In this document: positions 34,313 to 46,087 of the stretch, one piece after another
Layout of the letters: the number at the start of each line of letters is the position of its first letter
Numbering within the stretch: position 1 is the stretch's first letter
From: Morinoia aosen
Lineage: Eukaryota > Arthropoda > Malacostraca > Amphipoda > Talitridae
Assembly: GCA_030386875.1 (NCBI GenBank)
Contig: CM059557.1
Coordinates: 55,692,514-55,756,513, forward strand
Reading direction: 5' to 3'
DNA: 64,000 nt
The notes under the pieces: generated by a model
What the model was told of the DNA's origin: nothing
Databases searched by the model: none
What the model saw: only the letters and a program-made list of their open reading frames with translations
Made by a program: the position numbers and the translations under genes

Positions 34313-36943
34313 TAAGTGCTCGACCGTATTACAATGATTACTGCACTTTGCCACAACATCTTTCCTGTCACATAATCCGATTGTTTGACTTAACATGATA
34401 ATACAGAGATAAATAATCTGAAAATTTCCTTGTGAGCGAAACTCATCAATCAAAAGCAACAGAAGCTATCAGTTCAGTAATGAAGAGGTCATTGACTGCT
34501 GGTCTGTCAGCTCATCCGATGCGCTTTTCACGATAAACTTGGAGCAAAAGAACCCAAATTTCAACGCATGATGACGTGTCCGAACAATGCCTTGATTTTA
34601 TCACAGTTCGAACCAAAAGTGTGCTCATTTTTCAGAATATTTGATGTTTCATTCGAAGCGTGCGAAGAGCCAAAGAGAAGACTTTAAAGGTTTAGAGTAA
34701 TGAATTTAGCAGTGCTTTCACTTGACTGAAGTTAATATTTACCGAGGAGATGCTGGTACTGACAGGAGCAGTGTGAATTATTACTCTTGTTTAAATACAC
34801 GTATTTTTCAGCACAGTTGGTGTGCGCCATCACCAACAAAACAGGTGTGTTTAGATGCGTTCACAAAAATGATAAACCAAGGGCAAATTTGAAATTATTT
34901 GCTAATTTTCAAACCTTGCCCTGCGTTAGTTAACTCATTGAATGCCGGAATTTCCTCGAAATAAAGTATTTTCAAGCGATTGCTCTTTGTTATTTAATGA
35001 TAGTTCTTAAAAGTTTTCTTGGTGTTATTTTCAATGCTCCAAAATTTATTCGCTGTAAAATAAAAGCATGAAATTTGACGTTTTGTCCCATCGTGGTATA
35101 AAAGAAAAGCAGCAACTTAATTTCAAATTTACGCTTTGGCTGAGGAGTGAAACGAAGTGTTTTTCATTAATCGATCAGTTTGAATTGCTAATCAATCATC
35201 ATTAATGATTTCATCGATTAACCGGCAGTTCGTTAAACTTTGAATATTTTTATACCAGAAGTAAATATCTGTAATTAGCGAGTGTCGGGGATCAATGGTT
35301 TGGCGCGGGTGTTTTGGGAATATCAATTGTGAATTAGTTCACTTTTTCGTGTCGCTTCCAGGGAGTACAACTATTTTATGCGCGGAGATCAGCGCTCGTA
35401 GGGAAAAGATACGAGATTCCTTGCAGAAGGTTAGGAAAGCCTTACTTTTTATTGAAATAGAATAAGTTTTTATTTTCCTGCGCACCATTTTTTCGGTTCA
35501 TTGCTGTCCTGTTTTTCAGCACCTACTACTTTCTTCTTCAACTTTTTGTTATCAGCTGAACTTACTTTACAACTTCCTCTTTCTATACTCGAAAGGGATC
35601 TTATGTGGGAAAACATTTTGTGCATTGGTTCTTCGTTCTCTTAATAAATGGTTTCTTCCACTTTTCTCTCTCCGGAACACCTTTTTGTGTCGGTTTTGAG
35701 GCTTAAACTAGCTCATAACTTCACTTTGAGTTTTAATTTCGCTACAGAAGAAACAAACAATGTCATAAAGTTTCCGGAAACTGCGTAGAGCTTGCGAACA
35801 GTTACATATGATCTTTGAACTTGATGAGGCGCAGTTTAATTTTGAAGTGAAAATTTATTGCGTCATTTATACCTATTGTGAGTCTACAAAATTTGACATC
35901 AGCTGATAATTTAAATTGAAATCTTTTCCAGTATCAAAGAAACGAATTTACAATTTTTTCTCATTTTACCTGAAGTAGAATACTACGCATGTCCTTTTAA
36001 AACAATCTTCTATGCAGAATGGGCGCAGCATTGCTGCAGTGCAGTGCTGTAATGTTGATGCAGCAATGAAGACCACCGTGGCTTTGTGCGTCACTCAAGT
36101 AATTCCGTCAGTTAACCCCACTGACCGGAAATAAACAGCAGTGCCCTACTATAGAGTAGTGCTCACTGTCGACCTATTTTGTCTTTCAGCACTATGAATG
36201 GCTATAGGGCGAGCCTTTAAATATTTATAGGCGGCATTTGCAGCAACCAGTGCTATTGGCGCAATATACTACTCCAAATCAAATTGTCTCACTGCGCCGA
36301 GCTGTAGAAAATCCTTGGAAATGAAGCACCGGTTTTTAACTGGCACAATAATGAATTTCGAGGAATAAATGAGATCCTATGGCTTATTTAGATTGAATAT
36401 AAGTTTAGATGTATTTTGTAATTATAGTTTAAAATCAGTCACAGCTCCACGATGAGGATGTTCATGATGAAAGTGAACAAAGAGTGGCTGCGAGGAGCAC
36501 AGCGCTAGCCTCAGAGCATTCTGTTCTTTATACATGAGCAAGGCGCTCACAGGCCTGCATCTAACACTGCTCCGATAAAAAATATGGTCTAATGCGCCTA
36601 AATATAACCTTAAAATATGAGCTAATAGTAAAAAATTGCTTGATCACTGCACACGTTTTGAACGTAAAAAGTGTGAAGGCTTAATTGAATTCATTTCCTC
36701 ATTCGTAACAAGAAAAAATCTGTCGAATTAGTTTTCACAAAAATTTCTCCTGCGCATTTTGAAGACAGCTGCTCAATTCAACATTTAATGTCGTGGATAT
36801 AATTTTTTCTTTGAGGTCATTGAAATTCTCGCCAGTTCTTTCAGGATTTATGCTAGAATTATATTGAATAATTCAATGTGAAAGGAGCCGAGTTCTTGCT
36901 CTTTGATTCTGGCAGAGCCTCTGCGATCTTCTTTGCATTTCAG
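34313..36943. other. AT-rich stretch without recognisable genes
   Basis: A possible 33-nt micro-exon, CAG|CACAGTTGGTGTGC...ACAG|GTGTGT (34812-34844), has good splice borders but nothing else in its favour. No other feature was identified. Confidence 0.4.
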
Positions 36944-37119
36944 ATGAAAAAATTGTGAAAGGAGCAGAAGCTGAGCTACGCTTCACACCAGAAGCCCAAG
37001 CTCTGGTGGGAAACGGAAAACTTGTATCGTTTCGGTTGGGCCGAATTCTAACTCGTAGAAACCTTCTAATTTGTTATGCATTGATAGGAATTCCGGTGGA
37101 GATCCTACAGCTTTGGTGA
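36944..37119 (+). CDS. Candidate exon with weak two-pore K+ channel-like text
   Basis: A pyrimidine-rich acceptor (CTTTGCATTTCAG, ending 36943) precedes 57 open codons beginning at 36946 and ending at TGA 37117-37119. The peptide includes EKIVKGAEAELRFTPEAQAL, then VGNGKLVSF, then LICYALIGIPVEIL. The last piece is very like the M2 segment that follows the first pore loop of two-pore-domain potassium channels, and VGNGKLV sits where their GYG filter would be. Against this: the filter Tyr is Asn, no pore helix is visible, and a short direct repeat (TTCTAA, 18 bases apart) may have inserted residues. It could be a decayed exon, a diverged paralogue or chance. Confidence 0.25.
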
Positions 37120-38540
37120 AACCATTCTTCGCGCCACTCGAGCGTCCATTTCATCCGATTCTTATAGGATCGATTCCATAAAACGGATCTGCATGGCAAA
37201 TCCAAATCGCTTTCCGAAATTGTGATCCCAGCGAAAGATAAATGTAGGGAAATTTGCCGCTCTGTGTACTTTTGAGCGATGTGTTCTCGAAAGCATGTAG
37301 GGTTGTCAATCATTACAACTGAAATTTATTTCAATAAATAGGTGAAAAGAAGAAAATTTATTGGTGATAAGAAAAAAGTCTGTATTTAGAATTTCATTCT
37401 CTATCAATATAATCAAGTGGTTATGAAAATGGTGAGACTTATGTTTACTTCCATTGACAATCTTATCTCTGACAATCTACTAGTGCAAAACATTATAGGA
37501 TTTGAAAAAGTTCAATTGAACACGAAATCATTTAATCAGATTGTTATTGTATCCAACAGCAATTCCTACCTCCCGAATTTTCTTCATACATATCTTAACA
37601 CACAACGAATATGTCTATCAGAGTTATAATTGTAACTTAAATACTGTACATATACTCAAGGAATGGTGAAGCGTGTGTCACAGGTACATGCATCACGTGC
37701 GAGACGCAAGATTTGAAGGCTGTACGCGAGAAAATGGTAACTGCCTGAGGTCATGAGCGTATCTGTGATACGGGTTCTTCGTCCTCCTGATTTGAATATG
37801 GTACTTAAATCATGTTTGTAATAAGGATAGGTGTATTTATTGGTGGAGAAATGCCTAGAACGGAGAATATTGATTTTAACGTTAAAAACTCTGTCAATTT
37901 AGCAATTCAAATAGAAATATTGTTGCACTGACATGAATTTGAAATCGTCAACATTCTATAAATTCCGTCTTAATTTAGGTAACGTCTTTTGAAGCACCAC
38001 GGGGAGTAAAATACACGAATAAAATTTAAATTATGTTCCCTCATAGGTGCGTGACTCTACTATTCGTGGGAATTAGCGCTTTCAGGGGAACATGAGTGGT
38101 CTACCTCGAGTTAAATGATACATCAGCTTTCTTCTTGTTGAAGTAGAATTTTTTTCCTGTTACGGACTATCTTTTTTTCGCTTCACTGCTCTACTATTTT
38201 TCAACTTCTATCTTGTTTCATGAACAAACTTCTTATCTTGCTGTTTCTATGACTGCCGGTGTAGGAAAATCGTGGTCAAATTTGCACTTTGTCATAGTTC
38301 GCTTTGCTCCCTCCCAAATGACGCCTTCAAGCTTCCTTTTTTTAGAACACCGCAGTTGTGGTTAGGGTGTCTTAAGCAAACCCATCTAATCTAAAATTCA
38401 AAATATATGTACGGGTAAATTCAATAAAATTAACGTACTAAACGGTTACAATAACTGTTCTATTGAGAATTCTTTACACTTACACACTTATTCTGATTTT
38501 ACACGTTCTCCCTGCATTCGCATGTTCTCGGGAACATTCT
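37120..38540. other. AT-rich stretch, no supported genes
   Basis: Unrecognised short frames only (37074-37313 minus, 37417-37629 plus). Confidence 0.45.
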
Positions 38541-38783
38541 ACAACTCCATCCTAATAAATGGAGTAATTTTCGTCGACACTCCCGTGTCACCTCGGTGCG
38601 GTGGCCATAGACCTCCCGCTGTTCTGCCTCGCTCCCTCTCTGTCATACGTCAATGTCCGCGGCAAGAAATTTTCTGCGGCAGCTCCAAGTTACTTCGACA
38701 TCAGCTGCTGTGTCCATGCGTTCGCCTCGTCTCTTTGCAAAGGAAAAACAAACTCGGAGGCACACAATGCATCAAGGCCTGGG
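38541..38783 (+). CDS. GC-rich gene-like open segment, unknown product
   Basis: The frame ending at TAG 38781-38783 is open from about 38568 with no ATG. It reads HLGAVAIDLPLFCLAPSLSY, then VNVRGKKFSAAAPSYFDISC. A second overlapping frame from 38522 is also open (144 codons), so open length alone means little. Local GC content is well above the flanks, as in the true neuroparsin exons. I found no clear acceptor, donor or known motif. It could be an exon, a CpG-rich regulatory patch or a decayed element. Confidence 0.2.
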
Positions 38784-38813
38784 TAGTTTTCCGGACTTGC
38801 TTGAGCATCTATC

Positions 38814-38880
38814 ATACTAGTGTACCCGCCCCGTCAAAGATGACGGGGTGTTTTCAAGTTTGTGCTATAATTCTTTCCTG
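38814..38880. repeat. Short dispersed repeat with GC hairpin, copy 1
   Basis: TACTAGTGTACCCG is followed by a perfect 7-bp hairpin, CCCCGTC-AAAGAT-GACGGGG, and then TTTTCAAGTTTGTGCTATAAT. The same series recurs in degraded form at 45048-45110. Confidence 0.6.
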
Positions 38881-38956
38881 GACTCTGGTTTTAAATAAAA
38901 TTCTTGCATTGATTGTTTATGAGACGGAAATAGTTTTATTAGGTTTGGAAACTTAA

Positions 38957-41440
38957 AATAGCATGAGTTGTTCATTAATATCTAAAACAACCTAAAATGT
39001 GACCTAAGCGCAAATCTGAAACAAGTATCAAAACCTCCCTAATATTCCGTGAGTCAATATCTTTCTGGAGCTGATACGAAGCAAATATTTTGATTTATAC
39101 TGCATAAAAACGCAGTTGCGCATTTGTTTATTCATTTCGAACATAGATCTAATCTACCTATCTCAGGTCCGCAGCTCAGATTCCCGATCCCCCAGTTTTG
39201 CTTCGAAGAGATATTGAGGCTTACTTGCTTTACCGACTCGCATGAGTAGGATGCACGAGTGCACCATCAGTCTTTAGCGATATTCAGGAAAAGAATTACG
39301 CCGACGTAATCTTACTTGTAATTTCATTCTACAATTACGAACTTCGGTAAATTACTGACGTGGTTCATTGAACATAGGTTTTCAAAGAACTTGCTGATTA
39401 CAAAGCAACCTTTCTCATCAATATCTGAACGACTAATGGCGAATAAATAATTTTCTACTTGGCTGAAATAACCGAAGAAGTCACGTCGTTAGAGCGTACA
39501 AGTAATGCCGTCGTTTTGAATGGTACGGGTAGATTGGTAAAAATGAATTTTAACTCAATGAACAGGAATTTGCTGTTATGTTTTAGTGCTAAGCTATCAT
39601 CTTCAAAATGTGTGGCGTTGTTGAGACTTCATGTCGAGTTTTTTACTTCATTCCCCTTTCTGGCTATAATTGCAAGAAATCTAATTCTGGAAAGGAAGAA
39701 CACGTAAGCTATGCAAACACGAAAGCTTAAAAAAACGCCAAGAAATCAAGCAAGCTGGTAATTAAACCATCAAGCAACAAAGCACTCATCAATCTCCATA
39801 CTAATATGAAAAAGGAATGGGCGCCAATTTTAGAGCTATCTGAGCTATTATTATTCAAAGTTTGCACGTTTTTATCTCATATCTACGCGGCGAAATTAAT
39901 AATAATTTTGTGCGCTTCCGTGTCACATAGGATGTTAATGGCATCGCTGATTTTTACCTGCTGCACGTCATAGCTGTCATCTGCCAATTACTGGATCATG
40001 AATTGAATCAGAGTTTTACAGTAGTTCAGTTCCTGCGAGCAAAAACAATGCTTTACCATAAAGATGTCTGCTCCAGCCAATAATACTTCTGAAAATACGA
40101 ATATTTCGGGGGAAATATTGGGGGACCTGAGATGGTAAGAATTATTTAGTTAAAGGGGGCGTAATTTTTGCTGACAGAATGAATTCTTCAGCCTGTCATA
40201 TCTAATTGAATTGTTCACGATGGAAACGACATGGCTATAATTTGAGTATTCATTTTTGCCGATTTTTGCTATAGTGCTGTCATGCATGCTCTAAATGAAC
40301 CGGAAATTTTTATCTCAGATGATCAAGTCTCCGAACTGTAATTCCCAGCATAAAATAATTTTATGAAGCTCAATTCTTGAGCGTCGAGTAACGTGAGTTC
40401 TTTTACAACTTTTACACTACACTTACTTGATGGGCAGGTATTACAATGTTACATATGCAGTTTTAATCAAAAACACAGAGACTATGTGTGCATCATTTAT
40501 TATGCAAGAAATACTAATTGAAAGAAAAATCGTTTACAAACAGAGCAATGCTTGAACTGTTAATTTATTCGACATGGCAGTGATTTTTTTTTGCAGAATC
40601 TTTACGAAAAAAGAACTCAAGGCTACATAGGAATCTGCTCGTTTTGACAGTTTACAGAAATTTTTGATGATAGTAATTTTGAGTCGGAATTGTTACACAA
40701 GCATAAGAAAACCTGTTGCGTCGCCGCTGGTAAACAAGTAGAAAAGTTACAAAGGATACAAAATGGATGGGATCCTAAAGCGTCGACTCAGTGTATTCTA
40801 TCGTTTCCCCGCTTTTTCAAATTCAAACGCAAGTGGTTTCAATTCGTAATTTCTGTTACAAATTTTCTTAACCTAAAAAATGAAAAACGCAGTAAATTTA
40901 TACCCTATTCAAAGAGAATTAATATGGAGGTTATTAATTATAATTCAGGTAAGGAATTAGATCATTTCTCCAGAGAGCATTTTTACTATCATTTTGTGGT
41001 TATATTCAAGTTTGATCTCACCAGGCACAAAGTTCACAGCAGCGTTCAAACCGTTAAAAAAATTATACATTACAACATACCACTTTTTTCCAACTTGCTT
41101 CACTTTCCTAAGTAAGTTCCATCTTCACAACAGTCTCTCGGCTCTACACCAGGTTAAATTTAGATTTTCTCCAACGTATATACACGATAATCCCATCATT
41201 ACAAGTGAGTCCCCTATATAATTCCACAGACTCCCTCCAAAGACCTACCATTTATAGTCTTTTCAATACCAATCCCATGGCCTCACTTCTCACACATCCC
41301 AACAGTCCTTCACATTGAGCACCAAGTTCACCAAACTGCAAGCGGCGATGCCACGCGCAGCTGGTAAGTGTGTGTGATGTGCTAACGACGTCCGCTTGGC
41401 AGCGCGCGACCTGAGGTGTGATGACGCCGCCATAGCGCCG
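38957..41440. other. AT-rich stretch, no supported genes
   Basis: A 141-codon frame at 40690-41115 starts on TTG and matches nothing I know. At 41351 a short open stretch, ATGCCACGCGCAGCTG, is followed by a consensus donor GTAAGTG. That could be a first exon, but no partner exon is evident. Confidence 0.35.
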
Positions 41441-41445
41441 CTCGG

Positions 41446-41613
41446 TGGGGTGACAAGTGGGGTGTGGGGTGAGGGGTGAGGGAAGTGGAGTGGGGTGAAG
41501 GAAGTGGGGTGAGGGGAGGGGGGTGAGGGAAGTGGGGCGAGTGAAGTGAGGTGAGAGGAGTGGGGTGAGGTGAGGGGAATGAGGGTGATGCGAGGGGAGT
41601 GAACGGTATGTTG
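41446..41613. repeat. G-rich purine-biased simple repeat (GGGGTGAGG)
   Basis: About 165 bases of imperfect GGGGTGAGG/GGGAAGTGG units, nearly all G, A and T on the + strand. Multiple GGGG runs are spaced closely. Minus-strand frames with Ser/Pro/His runs are products of the repeat. Confidence 0.85.
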
Positions 41614-42753
41614 AGGCCGTGGTAAAGTGGGCGTTAGAAACATCATGGCGGGAAAGAAAAAACTGAAGTAAGTAAGGGTTCTGAAAAAACATGACAACTA
41701 TAAATGGAGGTAGACAAGGTTTAATTATTCCAGTGTTGACAAATAAGAAGGAAGGATCAACGGGAAACGAAGGTAAATGGAATTGATATTTGGAGGACGG
41801 AGTGTAGATGGATGAAAATCTAAAACAAAATATAAATTTAGGAAGTTAGCAGCTTTAAAATGCATCATTCGTGAATAATTTCATTGTTAACATGTAAAAA
41901 ACATTAAATAATTTCATAGGTAGGGAAGTGGAATGTGTATTTTCAACGTATAAAAACGGGGGCGGGCTAAAATAAAGTACTGTACGTTAAGGAATGGCGA
42001 ACAAAGATCCATGACTAAATATAAACCATCCGTCCAGTGAAAAATGTTGTATTGAAAAGTTGACGTCAACGTTAGCAAAGATGCTGATAAGATACGTGCA
42101 GAATGAATAAAGACGCTGAAATAATGCTAAGCAAAAATTGCTAGGAAAACAATGTGAATTAAAATGCGAGCAAGGCGTAAAAAAATGCCTGCCTAAGTTT
42201 TGAGTTTCGAGCTTAAGTTTGTTCGTGCAAACTGTTTTTGGAGACTGTCTTAAAATGCAACAATGTCCCCTTCCCTTATTATTGATTCCTTCATTTTACA
42301 GATGGGACTCCTTTCCATTGGATTCCAATCCATTTGAATGAATTACGTTTTAAAAATAAGGGATGTTAAGTCATTATGTAGAGGTCAGGTATCCAGTTTA
42401 CGTGGTTGCGCTCAGATGGTCGAGGACAAGACGTTACACATTCCATTTAAATTGCAAATTTTCAAATTTTAATTGGACTTATTTTTGTGGCCAAACTTTT
42501 GATAATCTCAGCGGAAATCATTTTCAGGGCGTAATTCAAACGAACGACGTTTATAGGAAAGTCAGAAAGAGAGTTTGACACAGAGTGTGTCGGGAAGAGA
42601 AGAGGTGAAACGGAAAAGGTAGATAGGGAACTGAAGAAGATGCGCTTTACGCATATGATGCAAGTGTTGGAGGTTTTTTTTTGTAAATAATTTGAGGGTG
42701 GTGAAAGTTAACTACCCGTCAGGGCTTTGTATGGCTGCGTGTTAAGTTAGTAT
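41614..42753. other. AT-rich stretch, nothing recognised
   Basis: No gene, RNA or repeat structure is visible. Confidence 0.45.
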
Positions 42754-42757
42754 GCAT

Positions 42758-43028
42758 CACGGTAGAGGAAATAAGGTAGGTTCAAACCAGTCTTTTTTCA
42801 TTGACGGTGTTGTTTTGCTGACGTCACGGCAACGAACCAATAGCAGCGCTCATATTGCTTCTGATAGCACTGCTACCCCCAAATCTGGCTCCACTATTGG
42901 CCTAACGACACTGCGTTTTGGTAACATCATAGAGTTAGTTTGAAATAAAGCCTTTCTATTGGCTAGCCAAACAAGAGGAGGGGTATTTTCTCCCATAGAT
43001 ATGACCCCAACTTGTTTCCTCTACCGTG
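42758..43028. mobile_element. 271-bp MITE with CACGGTAGAGGAAA terminal repeats
   Basis: Terminal inverted repeats CACGGTAGAGGAAATAAGG (left) and CACGGTAGAGGAAACAAGT (right, inverted) agree at 23 of the first 27 bases. GCAT flanks both ends directly (42754-42757 and 43029-43032), a convincing 4-bp target-site duplication. The size and lack of coding make it a non-autonomous element. CAC ends with a 4-bp duplication fit the Chapaev branch of the CMC superfamily, but that placement is inference. The interior has CCAATAG and CTATTGG, and a CRE-like TGACGTCA at 42820-42827. Confidence 0.8.
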
Positions 43029-43032
43029 GCAT

Positions 43033-44815
43033 GGTACTGGACGTGGGGAAGTAGACTTGCCGGGCGTAATGTAACAAATCACGAGGGCTACTGTAGAAAT
43101 TACGTGCATTCTAGATCCGAGAGTAGGGATTTTACTTCATAATAATAATGCATTGAAAATCATATAGTTGGTTTGTCCAAAATAGAAATATGCCATCTTA
43201 CACGGTGAGACTGGGGACGAATAAATATTCCGAATAAAGCGAATTAAAGGAGTCAACAAACCTTATTTTATTGCACAGAGTGATGAGTATGTGTAGGCCT
43301 CATGAGAATATACAGAGAACAGAAAAGTGAAAGTGGAAATGAAATCTAAAAAGGTTTCTGGATACTTGTATTGAATTATCAATTTACGTGTAATAAGAAT
43401 AAAATTTTGCTTAACAATACTGGTTGTGAGAAACAGTTTTTGAACAGAAATGTCAAAGATGCGAGAAAGCTACTTGTGCTCCGGTAAATTGAAACTGTTT
43501 GTTTGTCCCTGATCCGGCCTAGTCGTGAATTGGGTTTAATTGAGTGGCTACTACTATATCATTAATTTTAAAATGCCTTGATTATGACGTTAAAGAAATC
43601 CATTAGGTCCCAAAGAATCGGTAACGGTTGAATAGTTCAAAAGGATGACTCGTCAGTGATAAAATAACGATTCTCGAATTAAAGTCAAGAAAACATAAAT
43701 AAGGATACCATTACATGTAAAACCCACAATTCACCTCTAGGAACTAATTTGAATCAATGGAACATGTGAATTTCGTTTTGGCCGATCGGATTAGGGAAAA
43801 ATTCGACACGCTTTAAGTGTCGATGTTAAAAAAATCGGCTGTGATTCAATCTCCTGAAAAAGTAGAGCGGGAAATACGCTGTAGGTGTGCTGTATTTCAC
43901 TCGGGCAGAATCACGACTTGGATCAGCGCTTGAAAAAATGATGGTTCCAAGAAAATCATTAGAGAAGTTTCGCTCGATTTCTCCGTTAAGTAATGCCCCT
44001 GCGATCGGGAGGCAAACCCAGCTTCGGTTGCAGACAAAAATAAAATCCAAATGGGAAAACGAAGTCTTATTTTACGAGTGGCTTTCTACGTGAATTTTCA
44101 AATAATCAGAGTATTTCCATCTTTGATTTTATCGAAGAGTAATTGTAGGGAAATTTCCTACATTTCTTTTCTAACTACAACCCGGTGAGGAAATGTGCAA
44201 TACTCTTCGTCTGAGATGTGGTGAAAATTTCATCTGAGTTAACATAATAAATTTTTATGAGCTCGTTAGAAGCATATTTCACGATTGATGTGTTTCTATG
44301 TGATAAATTTGACAACTGCAAAAATTTTGAGAAATCAAACGGAGCGTGTATTAAAAGAAGCCTGTTCAAAATGACTGACATTAATAAACATCATCGCTCG
44401 AGTGCATTTGAATTCCATTCGAATGCGGTAGCTGTGGTGCGGAACAACCAAATCATGCAAACGTGCGACTCAACTTTCTCTTCTATTTCTTTCAAAAAGC
44501 CAAAATAGTAGTTGATCGGTCGTTAGCGAATACGTTTTCTTCAAAAATCTTTGATCCAGAATAAGAAAAGTCATCTAAAAGTTCACTGTTCATTTGAAAT
44601 TGAGTTGAGTAAGATTTTTGAGTAACAACCACCGAAATTTGAAAAAGGTATTGATTTAAACAGCGGAGGATGGATGACTCCAGTGCTACAACGACCATTA
44701 GAAATTTGCTCCTTTTCGTAGATCCATAACATGGACATTATAGTACAGCATGTTCAGCATACAGCTTGAAATTTTTTCCTATTTTGATTGATTTGAAATT
44801 CGGGTTGATGGACAT
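43033..44815. other. AT-rich stretch, nothing recognised
   Basis: Short frames at 43826-44050, 44175-44381, 44257-44508 and 44492-44698 overlap one another on both strands and show no known motif. Confidence 0.4.
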
Positions 44816-44817
44816 TT

Positions 44818-44876
44818 ACCCCAATGTTCAAGTCCTTTGTCCCATTGTTCAAGTCATTTGCCCCAATATTGAAGAA
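44818..44876. repeat. 21-bp tandem repeat, about 2.7 copies
   Basis: CCCCAATGTTCAAGTCCTTTG is followed by TCCCATTGTTCAAGTCATTTG and CCCCAATATTGAAG. It lies within a 94-codon open frame (44766-45050, TTG start) in which it encodes a seven-residue repeat (NVQVLCP, IVQVICP). The frame itself is unrecognised. Confidence 0.7.
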
Positions 44877-45047
44877 TTAACGCCGGTTGGATTTCTTCTG
44901 ATGAATTTTGGCACCGTGCGTCAAATGACAGGGCGTGAAAATTCTCTGGCTGTTTGCTCAGCTACAGCTTGCCTAAAGTTGACCCCCATCTTCCGTCAGA
45001 AGTTAAAAGCTGAAGCATATTCATGTTTGGATATCATTATGAATATT

Positions 45048-45110
45048 TAGCTAGCACTAGTGTCCAGTACACTCGGTCAGAAATGACGGCATTCGAAAAT
45101 GTTCTATAAT
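45048..45110. repeat. Short dispersed repeat with hairpin, copy 2
   Basis: GCACTAGTGTCCAGTACACT, then CGGTCAGAAATGACGG, then AAAATGTTCTATAAT. This parallels 38814-38880 block by block, with decay in the hairpin stem. Confidence 0.5.
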
Positions 45111-45604
45111 GTTCATCAATAATGAAAAAATGAAAATATTACAGAAACGCTTCTAGCAAAAATCATAGCTATTTCTCCATCTAGATCTGAACACACACGC
45201 TCGCAAATGAACACACAACGGCTGTTAGTGTATAATATTGCATTATATTGTCCTGTTCTGAGATCATCGCCGCTGGAGATCGTGGTTTTCATTTTTCCTG
45301 TTCGCTTTTCATTTCAACCAAGGGATCTTGGCTCTATCAATAGCTGCGCCATGTTTACAATTAAAGAAAGTTAAAGTGAAGTTTCAGTGATGCTAAGTTG
45401 ATAAACGCTACTGCTCTCTGTGCAATGCATTTAGCATTTTTTCAGGAGTGGACGAAGGTTGAATTCACCGTCAAATTCTGCTATATTAGAAAAATAAGTT
45501 CAGCATTAGAGAGCTTACGCTTGATTTCTGATGATTTTCAGATTCAGGCTACAACATAAAAAAAATTGATATGACTAGGTCTGTATGAAATAAATATATT
45601 ATAC

Positions 45605-45760
45605 ATTGACATTTCGTTCAAAGAAAGACAAAATAATATAGTTACAACTGAAAGGAATAAACAGTGTAATGAATTTTCGTTCAAAGAAAGACAAAAATAT
45701 TATAGTTACTTCTGAAAAAATAAATCGTTAACAGATTTTTCGTTCTATGTAGCCTAACAT
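45605..45760. repeat. 63-bp tandem repeat, two copies plus a partial third
   Basis: TTCGTTCAAAGAAAGACAAA begins at 45613 and 45676. A partial copy, TTCGTTCTATG, begins at 45739. Each step is exactly 63 bases. Confidence 0.8.
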
Positions 45761-45780
45761 CCTCACGTTGCATCCTCGTC

Positions 45781-45985
45781 AGTACTCAACACCGAGAAAT
45801 ACTTAATACGTACGACTTATTTTACTTTAAAGAGTTGCTGTACCAACAATTGTTACAGAATATTATTTGACACTAATTAGTTATCAGTACTCAACACCGA
45901 GAAATACTTAATACGTACGACTTATTTTACGTTAAAGAGTCGCTGTACCAACAATTTTTACGGAATATTATTTGGCACTAATTAG
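45781..45985. repeat. 105-bp tandem duplication
   Basis: AGTACTCAACACCGAGAAAT begins at 45781 and at 45886. The copies are nearly identical through ACACTAATTAG/GCACTAATTAG, with only a few substitutions, which suggests a recent origin. Confidence 0.9.
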
Positions 45986-46087
45986 GAGAGTACACACAAG
46001 GGGCTGTAACACAATGACACATAATATTTTCGTACGATTTTTCATGTAGCTTTCTTTCCGTAACTTTCACGCTATGTTTTTTTTCAG

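Noticed and set aside
34079..34459. 126-codon minus-strand ORF
   Set aside because: It runs across the tRNA-derived SINE; its LETRVRIPALARRF text is simply the translated B-box region.
41252..41697. Ser/Pro/His-rich minus-strand ORFs of 135 and 146 codons
   Set aside because: Most of their length is the G-rich simple repeat; frames are overlapping and low in complexity.
42752..42943. 63-codon ORF
   Set aside because: It lies inside the 271-bp MITE and starts in its terminal repeat.
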